The position numbers and the translations under genes were made by a program. This document shows, piece by piece, positions 50,876-61,600 of a DNA stretch of 64,000 bases. The DNA comes from Castellaniella sp034007085 (GTDB lineage: Bacteria > Pseudomonadota > Gammaproteobacteria > Burkholderiales > Burkholderiaceae_B), in contig NZ_JAVERO010000001.1 in the NCBI RefSeq assembly GCF_034007085.1, positions 6,686 through 70,685 of the forward strand, written 5' to 3'. The notes beneath the pieces are model-generated. The model saw only the letters and a program-made list of their open reading frames with translations. It ran no database searches and was not told the DNA's origin. Position 1 is the stretch's first letter; the number at the start of each line of letters is the position of its first letter.

Positions 50876-51730
50876 ATGAGCGCCCGCATCATCGACGGAA
50901 AAGCCCTGTCCGCCCAGGTACGCAGCCAGGTCGCCGAACGGGTCCGGACGCTCAAGGCCCAAGGCATCACACCGGGACTGGCCGTGGTCCTGGTCGGCGA
51001 GGATCCGGCTTCCCAGGTCTACGTGCGCAACAAGGCCGCCGCCTGCGAGGCCGCCGGCATGTATTCACGCGTCATCCCGCTGGGGGCCGACACCCCCGAG
51101 GGTGAACTGCTGGACATGATCGAAACGCTCAATGCCGACCCGGCTATCCACGGGATCCTGGTGCAGCTGCCCCTGCCCGGTCACATCGATACCGGCCTGG
51201 TCATCGAAACCATCAGCGCAGCCAAGGACGTGGATGGTTTTCACGTCAGCAATGCCGGCCTGCTGATGACCGGCCGGCCGCTGTTTCGCCCCTGCACGCC
51301 CTACGGCGTGATGAAAATGCTGGAATCCGAACAGGTCCCATTGCGCGGCGCCGAAGCCGTGATCGTGGGCGCCAGCAACATCGTCGGCAAGCCCATGGCC
51401 ATGCTGCTGCTGGCGGCGGGGGCGACCGTGACGCTGTGCAATTCCAAGACCCGCGATCTGGGCGCCCAGACCCGCCGGGCGGATGTGCTGGTCGTGGCCA
51501 CGGGCCGGCCCGGCATCGTCACAGGCGACATGGTCAAGCCTGGCGCCGTCGTGATCGACGTGGGCATCAATCGGCTCGAATCGGGCAGACTCGTCGGCGA
51601 TGTGGATTTCGATTCGGCTGCGGCGGTCGCTTCCGCGATCACCCCCGTGCCCGGCGGCGTGGGCCCCATGACCATCGCCATGCTGCTGGTCAACACCATT
51701 GAAGCCGCTGAACGCACGCTCCAGGCCTGA
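50876..51730 (+). CDS. folD: Bifunctional methylenetetrahydrofolate dehydrogenase/cyclohydrolase
   Basis: The 284-residue NADP enzyme interconverts 5,10-methylene-, methenyl- and 10-formyl-tetrahydrofolate. Conserved segments include GLAVVLVGEDPASQVYVRNK with the catalytic Lys, GILVQLPLPGHID, PCTPYGVMKML, the NADP loop VIVGASNIVGKPMAMLLL, and the late PVPGGVGPMTIAMLLVNT. It starts one base after the fixJ-type stop, so it is in that operon. Confidence 0.96.
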   Translation: MSARIIDGKALSAQVRSQVAERVRTLKAQGITPGLAVVLVGEDPASQVYVRNKAAACEAAGMYSRVIPLGADTPEGELLDMIETLNADPAIHGILVQLPLPGHIDTGLVIETISAAKDVDGFHVSNAGLLMTGRPLFRPCTPYGVMKMLESEQVPLRGAEAVIVGASNIVGKPMAMLLLAAGATVTLCNSKTRDLGAQTRRADVLVVATGRPGIVTGDMVKPGAVVIDVGINRLESGRLVGDVDFDSAAAVASAITPVPGGVGPMTIAMLLVNTIEAAERTLQA

Positions 51731-51774
51731 TCCTCGGACTTGAAAACGGGGGCGCAGCCCCCACCTGCCCCTGC

Positions 51775-53859
51775 ATGAACAGTATCCGCACCGCCGGCAA
51801 CCCCCTCCTCGTCCCGGCCGAGGCATTCGTGGACTACGGCGCCGTCCGGCCCGAACACATCGAGCCTGCCGTGCGTGAACTGATCGATGCTTCACGCGCC
51901 GCCATCGAGGCGGCCGCTGCCTGCACCGATCCACCTGACTGGGACAATCTGGTCGAGGTCATCGAAGACCCCTCCGAACGCCTGCATCGCGCCTGGGCCA
52001 TTGCCGGCCACCTGAACAGTGTGGTCAACACGCCGGACCTGCGCGCCGCCTACAACGCCTGCCTGCCCCTGATAAGTGAATTTTTCACCTGGGTCGGCCT
52101 GCATCGCGGCCTGTATGAGCGCTACCGGGCGCTGGCGGCCAGTCCGGCCTTCGAAGCCCTGTCGCCGACCCGTCGACGCATCGTCGAACTGGCCCTGCGC
52201 GATTTCCGTCTCAGCGGTGTCGAACTGCAAGGCACCGCACGCGAAACCTATGCGCGCAACGCCGATCTGCAGGCCCAGGTGTCCCAGAAATTCTCGGAAA
52301 ACGTGCTGGATGCCACGGACCACTGGTCCTTGCTGATCACTGATGAAAGCCGCCTCGAAGGCCTGCCGCCCGATGTCCTTGCGGCGGCCGCCCAGGCCGC
52401 CCGGTCGGCCGGTGAGTCTGGCTGGAAACTAACCCTGCACATGCCCTGCTACCTGCCGGTCATGCAGCATGCCAGGGATCGGGAACTGCGCCAGACTCTG
52501 TACCGCGCCCACGCCACCCGCGCCTCGGACCAGGGCGATCCAGCATTCGACAATTCCGAATCCATTGAAACCTTGCTGGCGCTGCGGGCCGAAGAAGCCG
52601 CCCTGCTGGGCCACGCCGACTTTGCCAGCCTGCGCCTGGAAACCCGCATGGCCGACAGCGCCGGGCAAGTGCTGGATTTTCTGCGTGAACTGGCCACCCG
52701 GGCCCGCCCCAGCGCCCAGCGCGACCTGGACGAACTGCGCGCCTTCGCCGCGCGCGAACTGCAGCTGGAATCGCTGGAACCCTGGGATATCGCCTACGCC
52801 TCCGAACGCCTGCGCGAAAGCCGTTACGCCTATTCCGACGAAGAACTGCGTCCCTATTTCACCGAATCCCGCGTGCTGGATGGCCTGTTCCAGGTCATTC
52901 ACACCCTGTTCGGCGTGCGCCTGGAAATCACCGATGCCCCCACCTGGCATGCCGATGCCCGCATCTACCGGGTCCTGGATGCCCAGGACCGGGAACTGGG
53001 CCGTTTGGGCATGGACCTGTATGCCCGGACCGGCAAACAGGGCGGCGCCTGGGTAGACAGCGAACGCAGCCGCCGCGTGCATGCTGGACGGCTGCAGACT
53101 CCACTGGTCTGGTTGACCTGCAATTTCCCCACGCCGCAGGATGGCCGCGAGGCGCTGCTGTCGCATGACGACGTGATCACGCTCTTTCACGAAAGCGGCC
53201 ACGCCATGCACGCACTGCTGTCGCGTGTGGACGACCCCGGCGCAGCGGCCTTCGCAGCCGTCGAATGGGATGCCATCGAACTGCCCTCGCAGTTCATGGA
53301 AAATTTCTGCTGGGAATGGGACGTGCTGCAATCCCTGACCCGCCATGCGGACACCGGCGCTTCCTTGCCGCGTGATCTGTATGATCGGATGATGGCCGCC
53401 CGCAACTTCCAAAGCGGCCTGCAGACCCTGCGCCAGGTCGAATTCGCCCTGTTCGACATGCTGATCCACACCCAGGCCAGCGGCCTGTCGATCAGCCAGG
53501 TCCTGGATACCCTGGACCAGGTCCGCCAGGAAGTCGCATTGCTGATTCCGCCTGCCTGGCATCGCTTCCCGCATGCCTTTTCGCATCTGTTCGCGGGCGG
53601 CTATGGCGCTGGCTACTACAGCTACAAATGGGCCGAAGTCCTGTCGGCTGACGCCTTCGCAGCGTTCGAGGAAAACGCCCGGCCCGGCGCGGATGGCACG
53701 CGCAATGTATTCGACCCGGCCACCAGCCGCCGCTATCTGGACGAGATCATCGCCGTCGGGGGCTCGCGCCCGGCTGCGGAATCCTTTCGCGCCTTCCGTG
53801 GCCGCGACCCTGACATCAATGCCCTGCTGCGACACAGCGGGCTGGAGGAAACCCAGTGA
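51775..53859 (+). CDS. prlC: M3 family oligopeptidase (oligopeptidase A type)
   Basis: The 694-residue zinc peptidase digests short peptides in the cytoplasm, including cleaved signal peptides. The M3 zinc site is ITLFHESGHAMHALLSRV (HExxH near residue 472) with the third ligand Glu in ELPSQFMENFCWEWDVL. The N-terminal helical part and C-terminal GYYSYKWAEVLSADAF are also typical. No signal peptide is seen. It lies 44 bp after folD and overlaps the SCO1-like gene by 4 bp. Confidence 0.93.
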   Translation: MNSIRTAGNPLLVPAEAFVDYGAVRPEHIEPAVRELIDASRAAIEAAAACTDPPDWDNLVEVIEDPSERLHRAWAIAGHLNSVVNTPDLRAAYNACLPLISEFFTWVGLHRGLYERYRALAASPAFEALSPTRRRIVELALRDFRLSGVELQGTARETYARNADLQAQVSQKFSENVLDATDHWSLLITDESRLEGLPPDVLAAAAQAARSAGESGWKLTLHMPCYLPVMQHARDRELRQTLYRAHATRASDQGDPAFDNSESIETLLALRAEEAALLGHADFASLRLETRMADSAGQVLDFLRELATRARPSAQRDLDELRAFAARELQLESLEPWDIAYASERLRESRYAYSDEELRPYFTESRVLDGLFQVIHTLFGVRLEITDAPTWHADARIYRVLDAQDRELGRLGMDLYARTGKQGGAWVDSERSRRVHAGRLQTPLVWLTCNFPTPQDGREALLSHDDVITLFHESGHAMHALLSRVDDPGAAAFAAVEWDAIELPSQFMENFCWEWDVLQSLTRHADTGASLPRDLYDRMMAARNFQSGLQTLRQVEFALFDMLIHTQASGLSISQVLDTLDQVRQEVALLIPPAWHRFPHAFSHLFAGGYGAGYYSYKWAEVLSADAFAAFEENARPGADGTRNVFDPATSRRYLDEIIAVGGSRPAAESFRAFRGRDPDINALLRHSGLEETQ

Positions 53860-54440
53860 AACGCACGCTTCAACATCTGTTGGCCGCCCTGACCCTGTGG
53901 ACAGGCGGCATGGGCCTGGCGCTGGCTACCGTGCACCCCGTGCGCGGCTTTCTGCCGGACCTGCAATTCACCCTGAAAGGCGCGGGCGATGTCACCGTCA
54001 CGCAGCAGGACTTCTCCGGCAAGGTAGTATTGATGTTCTTCGGCTACGCCAGTTGCCCTGACATCTGCCCCACCACCATGGCGCAGCTGGCCCAGGTGAC
54101 CGAGGCCCTGGGGCCTGCCGCCGAACAGGTGCGCATCCTGTTCGTCAGTGTGGATCCCCACCGGGACACACCGGACATCCTGCAGGCCTATGTGGATCAG
54201 TTCGACCCCCATGCCATCGGCCTGACCGGCGATGAAAAATCCATCGCCGCGCTGGCGCGCCGCTATCGGGTTGCCTACCAGATCCAGCGCCCGGATCCTC
54301 AAAACCCGGACGCTCCCTATGAAGTCGCCCACAGCCGCGGCATCTATGCCTTCGATCAGCAAGGCAAGGCCGTCTGGCTGGCAGCGGACGGCGAATCCCA
54401 GGAAGAACTGCTCACCGCCGTGAAACCGCTGCTGCACTGA
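53856..54440 (+). CDS. SCO1/SenC-type copper chaperone
   Basis: The 194-residue protein has an N-terminal hydrophobic signal or anchor (LLAALTLWTGGMGLALA) and a thioredoxin-fold domain with the Cu-binding CPDICP near residues 67-72 and a His in YEVAHSRG near residue 158. Sco proteins deliver copper to the Cu-A site of cytochrome c oxidase or maintain its thiols in the periplasm. No oxidase genes are in the window. It overlaps the peptidase stop and converges on a flavoprotein gene 4 bp away. Confidence 0.9.
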   Translation: MKRTLQHLLAALTLWTGGMGLALATVHPVRGFLPDLQFTLKGAGDVTVTQQDFSGKVVLMFFGYASCPDICPTTMAQLAQVTEALGPAAEQVRILFVSVDPHRDTPDILQAYVDQFDPHAIGLTGDEKSIAALARRYRVAYQIQRPDPQNPDAPYEVAHSRGIYAFDQQGKAVWLAADGESQEELLTAVKPLLH

Positions 54441-54444
54441 TCTG

Positions 54445-55842
54445 TCAGGCCGTTTGCCGCACGGCGTCGCGCAGCGCCGTGCGGATGCCTTCTTCGATCG
54501 TGGGATGGTAGAACGGCAGCCTCAGCATGTCCGGCACGGTCAATTCCATCTGCAAGGCCCAGGCCAGCAAATGGGCGACATGTTCTGCATCTGGACCCAC
54601 CATTTCCGCCCCCAGGAAACGCTGGTCGGATTTACGCATGTAGACGTGCAACAGCCCCTGGTTGCGCTGCATCACGCGTGAACGGCCCTGGCGCGTCCAA
54701 TCGACCGCGCCGATGGCGACCGGTTCCAGATCCCCCAGCGCAGCATGGCCGCCGCCCACCTGCATGATCTGCGGATCACTGAACACGATCGCCAGAGGCG
54801 CGCGGCGCGGCAACGCCTGTACATCGGGCCAGGCGGCGGCATTGCGGCCGGCCAGACGGCCATCGTCGGATGCCTCGTGCTGGATGGCATGGCGGCCCGT
54901 GACGTCGCCCGCCATAAACACAGGCTGGCCATGGACCTGCAGCGTGGCCGGATCGAAATGCGGCCGTCCGTGCTCGTCCAGCGGCATCGAGGTGCGTTCC
55001 AGATGGAGTGCTTCCAGTGCCGGATCGCGGCCTGCCGTCAGCAGCACGTGGTCGAAACGTTCCACGGTTTCCGGACTGCCGTCAGCCGACCAGCCCACCA
55101 CGGCCTGGTCGCCTTCGCGGCGCACCGTCGTGACCCGGGCGTTCTGGACCAGGGACAGTTCCGGCGCCAGCAAGGCCACGGCCGCCGCGCGCACCAGAGG
55201 ATCGCTCAAATGGGCGAAACTGCCCGATCGGTTCAGCAGCCGCACCCGTACGCCCAGGCGCGCGAGCGCCAGGCCCAGTTCGACGCCAATCACACCGGAA
55301 CCGACCACCAGCACGCTGCGCGGCAGGTCACGCCAATCGAATACATCGTCATTGACGATGGCCAGGTCCCCCAGCGGGCGATACGCATCCGGCACATTGG
55401 GCCGGGTGCCCGTGGCCAGGATGATGCGGCGCGCATGCACTTCACGTCCATCCGCTGCCTGCAATACGCCATCGCGCAGAAATTCGACGGGTGCGTCCAG
55501 CCGGTGTTCCGGAGGCATTGCCTGCACATCCTCGACCACGAAACCGACGAAACGGTCGCGTTCGCGCCGCACCCGATCCATCACAGCCACGCCATCGACC
55601 CGAGGCGGGGCATCCAGCCGAATGCCAAACCCGGCTGCATGGCGCATGTCGGCCACGGACTGGGCTGCTGCGATCAGCAGCTTGGATGGCATGCAGCCCA
55701 CCCGGGCACACATGGTGCCGTGCGGCCCGCCTTCGATCAGCAGGGGCTTCAGGCCCGCCTTGAGGACTTCCCGGTAGGCCGGCAGGCCGGCCGAGCCGGC
55801 GCCGATGATGGCGACATCGCAGTCGATGATCCGCTGATTCAT
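54445..55842 (-). CDS. Dihydrolipoyl dehydrogenase-like pyridine nucleotide-disulfide oxidoreductase
   Basis: The 465-residue flavoprotein has an FAD site (DCDVAIIGAGSAGLPAYREV), a redox disulfide in MCARVGCMPSKLLI near residues 46-51, an NAD site (VLVVGSGVIGVELGLALARL) and the C-terminal dimer domain with YHPTIEEG, where the His acts as base. It is distinct from lpdA: it has no lipoyl domain and an Ala-Arg-Val pair in the CxxxxC motif. Substrate is unknown; relatives are annotated dihydrolipoamide or soluble disulfide reductases. The ATG at 55842 is preferred to one at 55857. It follows the nitroreductase by 31 bp. Confidence 0.85.
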   Translation of the reverse strand: MNQRIIDCDVAIIGAGSAGLPAYREVLKAGLKPLLIEGGPHGTMCARVGCMPSKLLIAAAQSVADMRHAAGFGIRLDAPPRVDGVAVMDRVRRERDRFVGFVVEDVQAMPPEHRLDAPVEFLRDGVLQAADGREVHARRIILATGTRPNVPDAYRPLGDLAIVNDDVFDWRDLPRSVLVVGSGVIGVELGLALARLGVRVRLLNRSGSFAHLSDPLVRAAAVALLAPELSLVQNARVTTVRREGDQAVVGWSADGSPETVERFDHVLLTAGRDPALEALHLERTSMPLDEHGRPHFDPATLQVHGQPVFMAGDVTGRHAIQHEASDDGRLAGRNAAAWPDVQALPRRAPLAIVFSDPQIMQVGGGHAALGDLEPVAIGAVDWTRQGRSRVMQRNQGLLHVYMRKSDQRFLGAEMVGPDAEHVAHLLAWALQMELTVPDMLRLPFYHPTIEEGIRTALRDAVRQTA

Positions 55843-55873
55843 TTCTCGTCTCGTCATAAGCTCGACACTTCGA

Positions 55874-56446
55874 TCAGGCAGGCACCCGCCATTCCGACAC
55901 ATGGTCGCGCCAGTCTGGCCGCTCGATCGGCTCGGGCGTATCGATCGGCGTGCCTATCGCCAGATAGCCCATGAAACGTTCATCCAGGGGGTCAAAGCCC
56001 AGCGCCTCGCCCACCCCATCCAGGTAGGTGCCCACGCCAGTGCTCCAGAAGGCGCCAAAGCCCAGGGCATGTGCCGCATTGAGCATGTTCATGACGGCTG
56101 CGCTCACGGCCAGCAGGCTTTCGTGTTCAGGAATGCGGCCGGTGGGATCCGGACGGCAGCCCAGCGCAATCACCAGCGGCACTTTCGACAGCCATTTGCG
56201 GGCATTGTCCACCTTGGGTTGCGGCAAGGGTTCGCCTGCGGCAATCCCGGCCTGGACGCCCACGTCCACCAGAGCGGGCACATCGGCTCCGCGCACCAGC
56301 ACAAAGCGCCAGGGCTTGACTGCACCGTGGTCGGGCGCACGCAGGGCGGCACTCAGAATCAGATCCAGTTGCTCATCGGTCGGGCCGGGGGCCTGGACGA
56401 ACTTGATCGAGCGGCGGCTCAGCACCACATCAAAAAAATCGCTCAT
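55874..56446 (-). CDS. Nitroreductase family protein (YdjA-like)
   Basis: The 190-residue FMN oxidoreductase has the family's N-terminal SRRSIKFVQAPGP, APDHGAVKPWRFVLV and GAFWSTGVGTYLDGVGEALGF. The short length and these motifs match the YdjA subgroup, whose physiological substrate is unknown. The ATG at 56446 is used; a GTG nine bases upstream is also in frame. It lies 66 bp after pdxJ and ahead of the E3-like gene, so the two redox genes may be cotranscribed with the efflux operon. Confidence 0.86.
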   Translation of the reverse strand: MSDFFDVVLSRRSIKFVQAPGPTDEQLDLILSAALRAPDHGAVKPWRFVLVRGADVPALVDVGVQAGIAAGEPLPQPKVDNARKWLSKVPLVIALGCRPDPTGRIPEHESLLAVSAAVMNMLNAAHALGFGAFWSTGVGTYLDGVGEALGFDPLDERFMGYLAIGTPIDTPEPIERPDWRDHVSEWRVPA

Positions 56447-56512
56447 TGGAAACACAACCTCGCTTCAAAATCTCCCGAGCGCGCGCCAGCGTTTGCCAGC
56501 GCCGGCAGCACG

Positions 56513-57238
56513 CTAGGGACAGGAGGCCCGGATCAACAGGGCCTTCATGCGCCGGATGGCCGGCTCCCAGCCGTCGAACACGGCCTGAGCAACGATAGCA
56601 TGGCCGATGTTCAGTTCCGAGATACCCGGCAAAGCGGCAATGGGTTCGACATTGTCGTAATGCAGGCCGTGGCCGGCGTTGACCCGCAGCCCCTCGCCCA
56701 CGCCGAGCGCAATGGCGGCCCGCAGGCGTTCCATCTGGGCGACCCGTGATGCGGCATCGGGCGCATCGGCATACGTGCCGGTATGCAATTCGATCACCCG
56801 GGCGCCTGCACGCGCTGCAGCATCGATCTGATCAGCCTCGGGATCGATGAACAGGGACACGCGGATGCCGGCGTCATGCAGCCGCGCAACCGCCGATGCC
56901 ACCTCGTCATAGCGGCCCAGCACATCCAGACCACCTTCCGTGGTCAGTTCGCGCCGGTTCTCGGGCACCAGGCAGACGTCATGGGGACGGATGTCGCAGG
57001 CGATGGCCAGCATCTCCGGGGTGATGGCGCATTCCAGGTTCATGCGCGTGCGCAGCGCCGGCCGAATGGCGCGCACGTCAGCATCCTGGATATGGCGCCG
57101 GTCTTCGCGCAGGTGCAGCGTGATCAGATCCGCTCCGGCATCCTCGGCACGCAGCGCCGCTTGCAGAGGATCGGGATAGGTCGTCAGGCGCTGCTGGCGC
57201 AGGGTGGCGACGTGATCGATATTGACGCCCAGTTCCAT
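56513..57238 (-). CDS. pdxJ: Pyridoxine 5'-phosphate synthase
   Basis: The 241-residue TIM-barrel enzyme condenses 1-deoxyxylulose 5-phosphate with 3-amino-2-oxopropyl phosphate to make vitamin B6. Family motifs are complete: LGVNIDHVATLRQQRLTTYP, LITLHLREDRRHIQD, DVCLVPENRRELTTEGGLDV and NAGHGLHYDN. In most proteobacteria pdxJ follows recO and precedes acpS; here it begins inside the stop of the efflux outer-membrane gene (TGATG, one-base overlap), an unusual location. Confidence 0.95.
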   Translation of the reverse strand: MELGVNIDHVATLRQQRLTTYPDPLQAALRAEDAGADLITLHLREDRRHIQDADVRAIRPALRTRMNLECAITPEMLAIACDIRPHDVCLVPENRRELTTEGGLDVLGRYDEVASAVARLHDAGIRVSLFIDPEADQIDAAARAGARVIELHTGTYADAPDAASRVAQMERLRAAIALGVGEGLRVNAGHGLHYDNVEPIAALPGISELNIGHAIVAQAVFDGWEPAIRRMKALLIRASCP

Positions 57239-58671
57239 CAGGATGCCTCCGGCAGGTCATCGGCCGACCAGCCACCGCCCAGTGACTTGTACAGTTCCAC
57301 CCGGTTGAACAGTGCATCGGTGCCCAGCTGGATGAACTGCTGCTGCACGCCGTACAGGGCAACCTGCGCGGACTGGACCTGCAAAAAGCTGTCCACGCCG
57401 GTTTCATAGCGGATCTGGGCAAGCTTGAGCGTCCTGAGCGCGGATTCCTCGGTCGCGCGCAAGGCATCGAGCTGCTGGCTGTAGGTCGCCTCGCCTGCCA
57501 GCCCGTCGGCAACCTCGCGGAAAGCGGTCTGGATGGCTTTTTCATAGGCCGACACGGCGATATTGCTGCGCGCCTTGGCCAGATCCAGGTTGCCCTTGAC
57601 CCCGCCCGAGAACAACGGCATCTGGATCAAAGGTGAAAACTGCCAATGGCGGTGGCTGCCACCGAACAAGGCATCGAGTTCAGGGCTGGCGAAACCGAAC
57701 AGACCCGTCAGGCTGATGCGCGGGAAAAAAGCGGCCCGGGCAGCACCGATCTGGGCATTGGCGGCCAGCAGATCGTGCTCGGCGCCGACGATATCGGGCC
57801 GGCGTTCCAGCAATTGCGACGGCAGCCCTGCGGGCAGGGACGGCAGCAGCTGTTCACGACCAAACGGCAGGGGCTCGGGCAGATCGTCGGGCACCGGCAT
57901 GCCCAGAATCAGCTGCAAGGCGTTGCCGGCTTGTGCCATGGCGCGCTCGGCGGCAATGCGATCGGCACGCACGGTATCGTACTGGGCCTGGGCCTGGGCC
58001 AGATCCAGATCAGAAGCGACACCCACGTCAAAGCGCGATTGCACCAGATCCAGCGTGCCCTTGCGGGCTTCCAGGGTCTGGTCCATCAGGTCGCGCATCA
58101 CCTGGGCCGAGCGCAGACGAAAATACGCCTCGGCGGTCTGGGCGATCAGTCCAAGCTGGACGGTGCGGCGCGCCTGGTCAGTGGACAGGTAGGACTGGTA
58201 GGCGGCTTCGCTGAGATTGCGTACCCGGCCGAAGAAGTCCAGTTCGAAGGCGGTCATGCCCACGCCCGCACTGTAGCTGCGGCTGACGGACTTGGCATCG
58301 GGGCCGCCATTGCGCATGTCGGCTGGCATGCGGGTGACCTGCCCTGTTCCCTGCAGACCGATGGTCGGCACACGTTCACTTTGCACGATACCGAATTGGG
58401 CGCGCGCCTCTTCGACCCGGCCTACGGCAATGCGCAGATCACGGTTGTTTTTCAGCGCCAGCCCGATCAGGGCCTGCAGCCGGGGATCCCGGAAAAAATC
58501 CCGCCAGGCCGGCAGCGTCGCGGTCTGGCCGGCATCGGCAGCGGCCAGCGGAAAACGATCGGGCACCGGCGTATCGGGCCGGTGATAAGCGGGCGCCAGC
58601 GAGCAGGCGCCCAGCGTCAGTCCCAGCATGGAAACAGCCAGAATGCGCAGGGGGAATCGTCGATTCATCAT
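57238..58671 (-). CDS. Outer membrane efflux lipoprotein (OprM/NodT family)
   Basis: The 477-residue TolC-like channel is the exit duct of the tripartite pump. A lipoprotein signal ends with the lipobox LTLGACS (Cys near residue 23). Two outer-membrane efflux repeats follow, with long coiled helices (LKNNRDLRIAVGRVEEARAQ, and ELDFFGRVRNLSEAAYQSYL), LERRPDIVGAEHDLLAANAQ and GVKGNLDLAKARS. The ATG at 58671 overlaps the RND gene's stop by 4 bp. It is the third pump gene of the operon. Confidence 0.93.
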   Translation of the reverse strand: MMNRRFPLRILAVSMLGLTLGACSLAPAYHRPDTPVPDRFPLAAADAGQTATLPAWRDFFRDPRLQALIGLALKNNRDLRIAVGRVEEARAQFGIVQSERVPTIGLQGTGQVTRMPADMRNGGPDAKSVSRSYSAGVGMTAFELDFFGRVRNLSEAAYQSYLSTDQARRTVQLGLIAQTAEAYFRLRSAQVMRDLMDQTLEARKGTLDLVQSRFDVGVASDLDLAQAQAQYDTVRADRIAAERAMAQAGNALQLILGMPVPDDLPEPLPFGREQLLPSLPAGLPSQLLERRPDIVGAEHDLLAANAQIGAARAAFFPRISLTGLFGFASPELDALFGGSHRHWQFSPLIQMPLFSGGVKGNLDLAKARSNIAVSAYEKAIQTAFREVADGLAGEATYSQQLDALRATEESALRTLKLAQIRYETGVDSFLQVQSAQVALYGVQQQFIQLGTDALFNRVELYKSLGGGWSADDLPEAS

Positions 58672-61600
58672 GCCTGGTCTCCCGGACCGGATCCACCTGC
58701 CGTAGGGATGTGTGGCGCCTGGTGGCCCAACAATTTCGGTTTGGTCTTGAACAATTTCAGAATCACCACGAAAAAGGTTGGCACGAAAAGCACGGCCAGC
58801 GGTGTGGCCGCCAGCATCCCGCCCAGCACGCCCAGGCCCACGGCATTCTGGCTGGCCGCACCCGCACCGTTGGCCAGGACCAGGGGCAGCACCCCCAGGA
58901 TGAAGGCAAAGGAAGTCATCAGGATCGGGCGGAAACGCAGCCGCGCGGCCTCGATGGCCGATTCGGCCAACCCGGCGCCACTGGCATACAGGTCCTTGGC
59001 GAATTCCACGATCAGGATGGCGTTTTTCGCGGACAGGCCGATCACGGTCACCATCCCGACCATGAAATATACGTCGTTGTCCTTGCCCATCAGGCTGCTG
59101 AGCAGCACGGCGCCCAGCATGCCCAGGGGCACGGCCAGCATCACCGACAAGGGAATGGCCCAGCTTTCGTACAGGGCTGCCAGCACCATGAACACCACCA
59201 GGATCGACAGGCCCATCAGGATCACGGACTGGCTGCCCGCCTGGATTTCCTGATAGGACAGGCCAGTCCATTCATAACCCAGCCCTGGGGGCAGCTGCGC
59301 GATCAGGCGCTCCATTTCGGCCATGGCCTGGCCAGTGGAATACCCCGGCGCCGCCGAGCCGCCAATCCGGATGGACTCATAACCGTTGTAGCGCACGACC
59401 TGGACCGGCCCCCGGGTCCATTCCAGGGACACGAACGAGGACAGCGGCACCATCTCGCCATTCACATTGCGTGCATTGAGCCGCAGGATGTCGTCTGGAT
59501 TCATGCGCGCATCCTGATCCGCCTGGACCCAGATGTTCTGCACCCAGCCCTGGTTGGTGAACTTGCCCACATAGGACGAACCGATCGCCGTGGAAATCAG
59601 GTTGGCGGCTTCGGCAAAGTCCACGCCCAGGGCGGCCGCCTTGTCGCGGTCGATTTCGACCTTCAGCTGCGGTCCCGGGCTCAGGCCGGTGATGCGCGTG
59701 CCGGTCAGGATGGGGCTTTGCGAGGCCAGTTGCAGCAGCTGTTGCGAAGCCGCCTGCAGGGCATCGCCGCCCACGCCGCCTCGGTCTTCCAGCCTGAGGT
59801 CGAAACCCGAGGCATTGCCCAGCGATGAAATGGCGGGCGGCGTGATGGCAATCACCATGGAATCCGGCAGGCCGAACAGCAGCTTGCCCATGGCGGTACC
59901 GGAAATCGCCTGCGCCGAATCGCCTGGCCCCCTGCGTTCGGAAAAATCTTTCAATGGCACAAAGGCGATGGCGGCATTCAGGCCGTTGCCGTTGAAGCTG
60001 AAGCCCCGGACAGTAATGATATTGGCCACCTGCGGCAGGGCCATGAAATATTTTTCAACCTGCTGGATGATTTCCACTGTACGGCTGGTTGAAGCGCCCG
60101 AAGGCAGTTCGATGTTGGCGATCACATAGCCCTGGTCTTCTTCAGGCAGGAACGAGGTCGGCAGGCGCACGTACATCCAGCCCATCACCCCCACCAGCAG
60201 GGCGAACACCAGCATCATGCGCAAGGTGCGTTTCAGGCTGCCGGTCACCCAGCGGGTATAACCATGCGTGGTTCGATTGAAGCCGCGGTTGAACCAGCCG
60301 AAAAACCCGCCCTTGGATGCGTGATGGCCCTTGGGGATGGGCTTGAGCAAGGTGGCGCACAGCGCCGGGGTGAAGCTGAGCGCCAGCAATGCCGAAAACA
60401 GGATGGACACGGCCATGGCCACGGAAAACTGGCGGTAGATCACCCCTACAGACCCGGACATGAAGGCCAGCGGCAGGAACACCGTGGTCAGCACCAGCGT
60501 GATCCCGACGATGGCGCCGCTGATCTGCGGCATCGCTTTTTTTGTGGCTTCCTTGGGTGACAGGCCTTCCTCGGCCATGATGCGCTCGACGTTTTCCACC
60601 ACCACGATGGCGTCATCCACCAGGATCCCGATGGCCAGCACCATGGCGAACATGGTCAGCACGTTGATGGAAAACCCCAGGGCCAGCATCACGGTAAAAG
60701 CCCCCATCATCGCCACCGGCACCACCAGCGCGGGGATGAGCGTGTAGCGCACGTTCTGCAGGAACACGAACATCACCACGAACACCAGCACCATGGCTTC
60801 GAACAGGGTGTGGACCACCTGCTCGATCGACAGATCGATGTAGGGCGAAGTGTCGTAGGGAATCCGGTAGGTGATGTTATCGGGGAAGAACTGGGACAGT
60901 TCGGCCATCTTGGCCTTGGCCAGCTTGGCGGTTTCCAGCGCGTTGGCCGAAGGCGTCAACGACAGGGCAAAGGCGGCCGTGGGCTTGCCGTTCAGCCGCG
61001 CACCGAACTGATAGTTGTCCGAACCCAGTTCGACCCGGGCCACATCATGGATGCGCACCGTGGAACCATCCAGATTGGCGCGCAGCACGATATTGCCGAA
61101 TTCTTCAGGCGTGGTGAGCTGCCCATTGACGGTCAGTGGCGCGACTGTGCGCTGGGTGTCTGGATTCGGTGGCGAGCCCAGGAGCCCCCCGGAGATCACC
61201 ATGTTCTGGGCAGCCAGGGCGCTGCTGACCTGGGACATGCTCAGGCCATAGCTGACCAGTTTCTGGGGGTCGACCCAGACCCGCATGGCCCGGCCGGCGG
61301 CAAACAACTGGAATTTACCCACCCCCTTGATCCGTGACATCGGGTTCTGGATATTGCGCGTGATGTAGTCGGCCAGAGAGTACTGGTCAATGGAACCGTC
61401 CTTGGACGACAGTGTGACCACCATCAAAAAGCCGGAATTCGATTGGCTGACCTTCAGGCCCTGCTGCGTCACGGCGGCCGGCAGCTTGGCCGTCGCATTC
61501 GACAGACGGTTCTGCACGTCCACCTGGGCCAGATCGGGATCCGTGCCTGGAGCAAAAGTGACGGTGATGTCAGCCTGGCCATTGGAATCACTGACCGATT

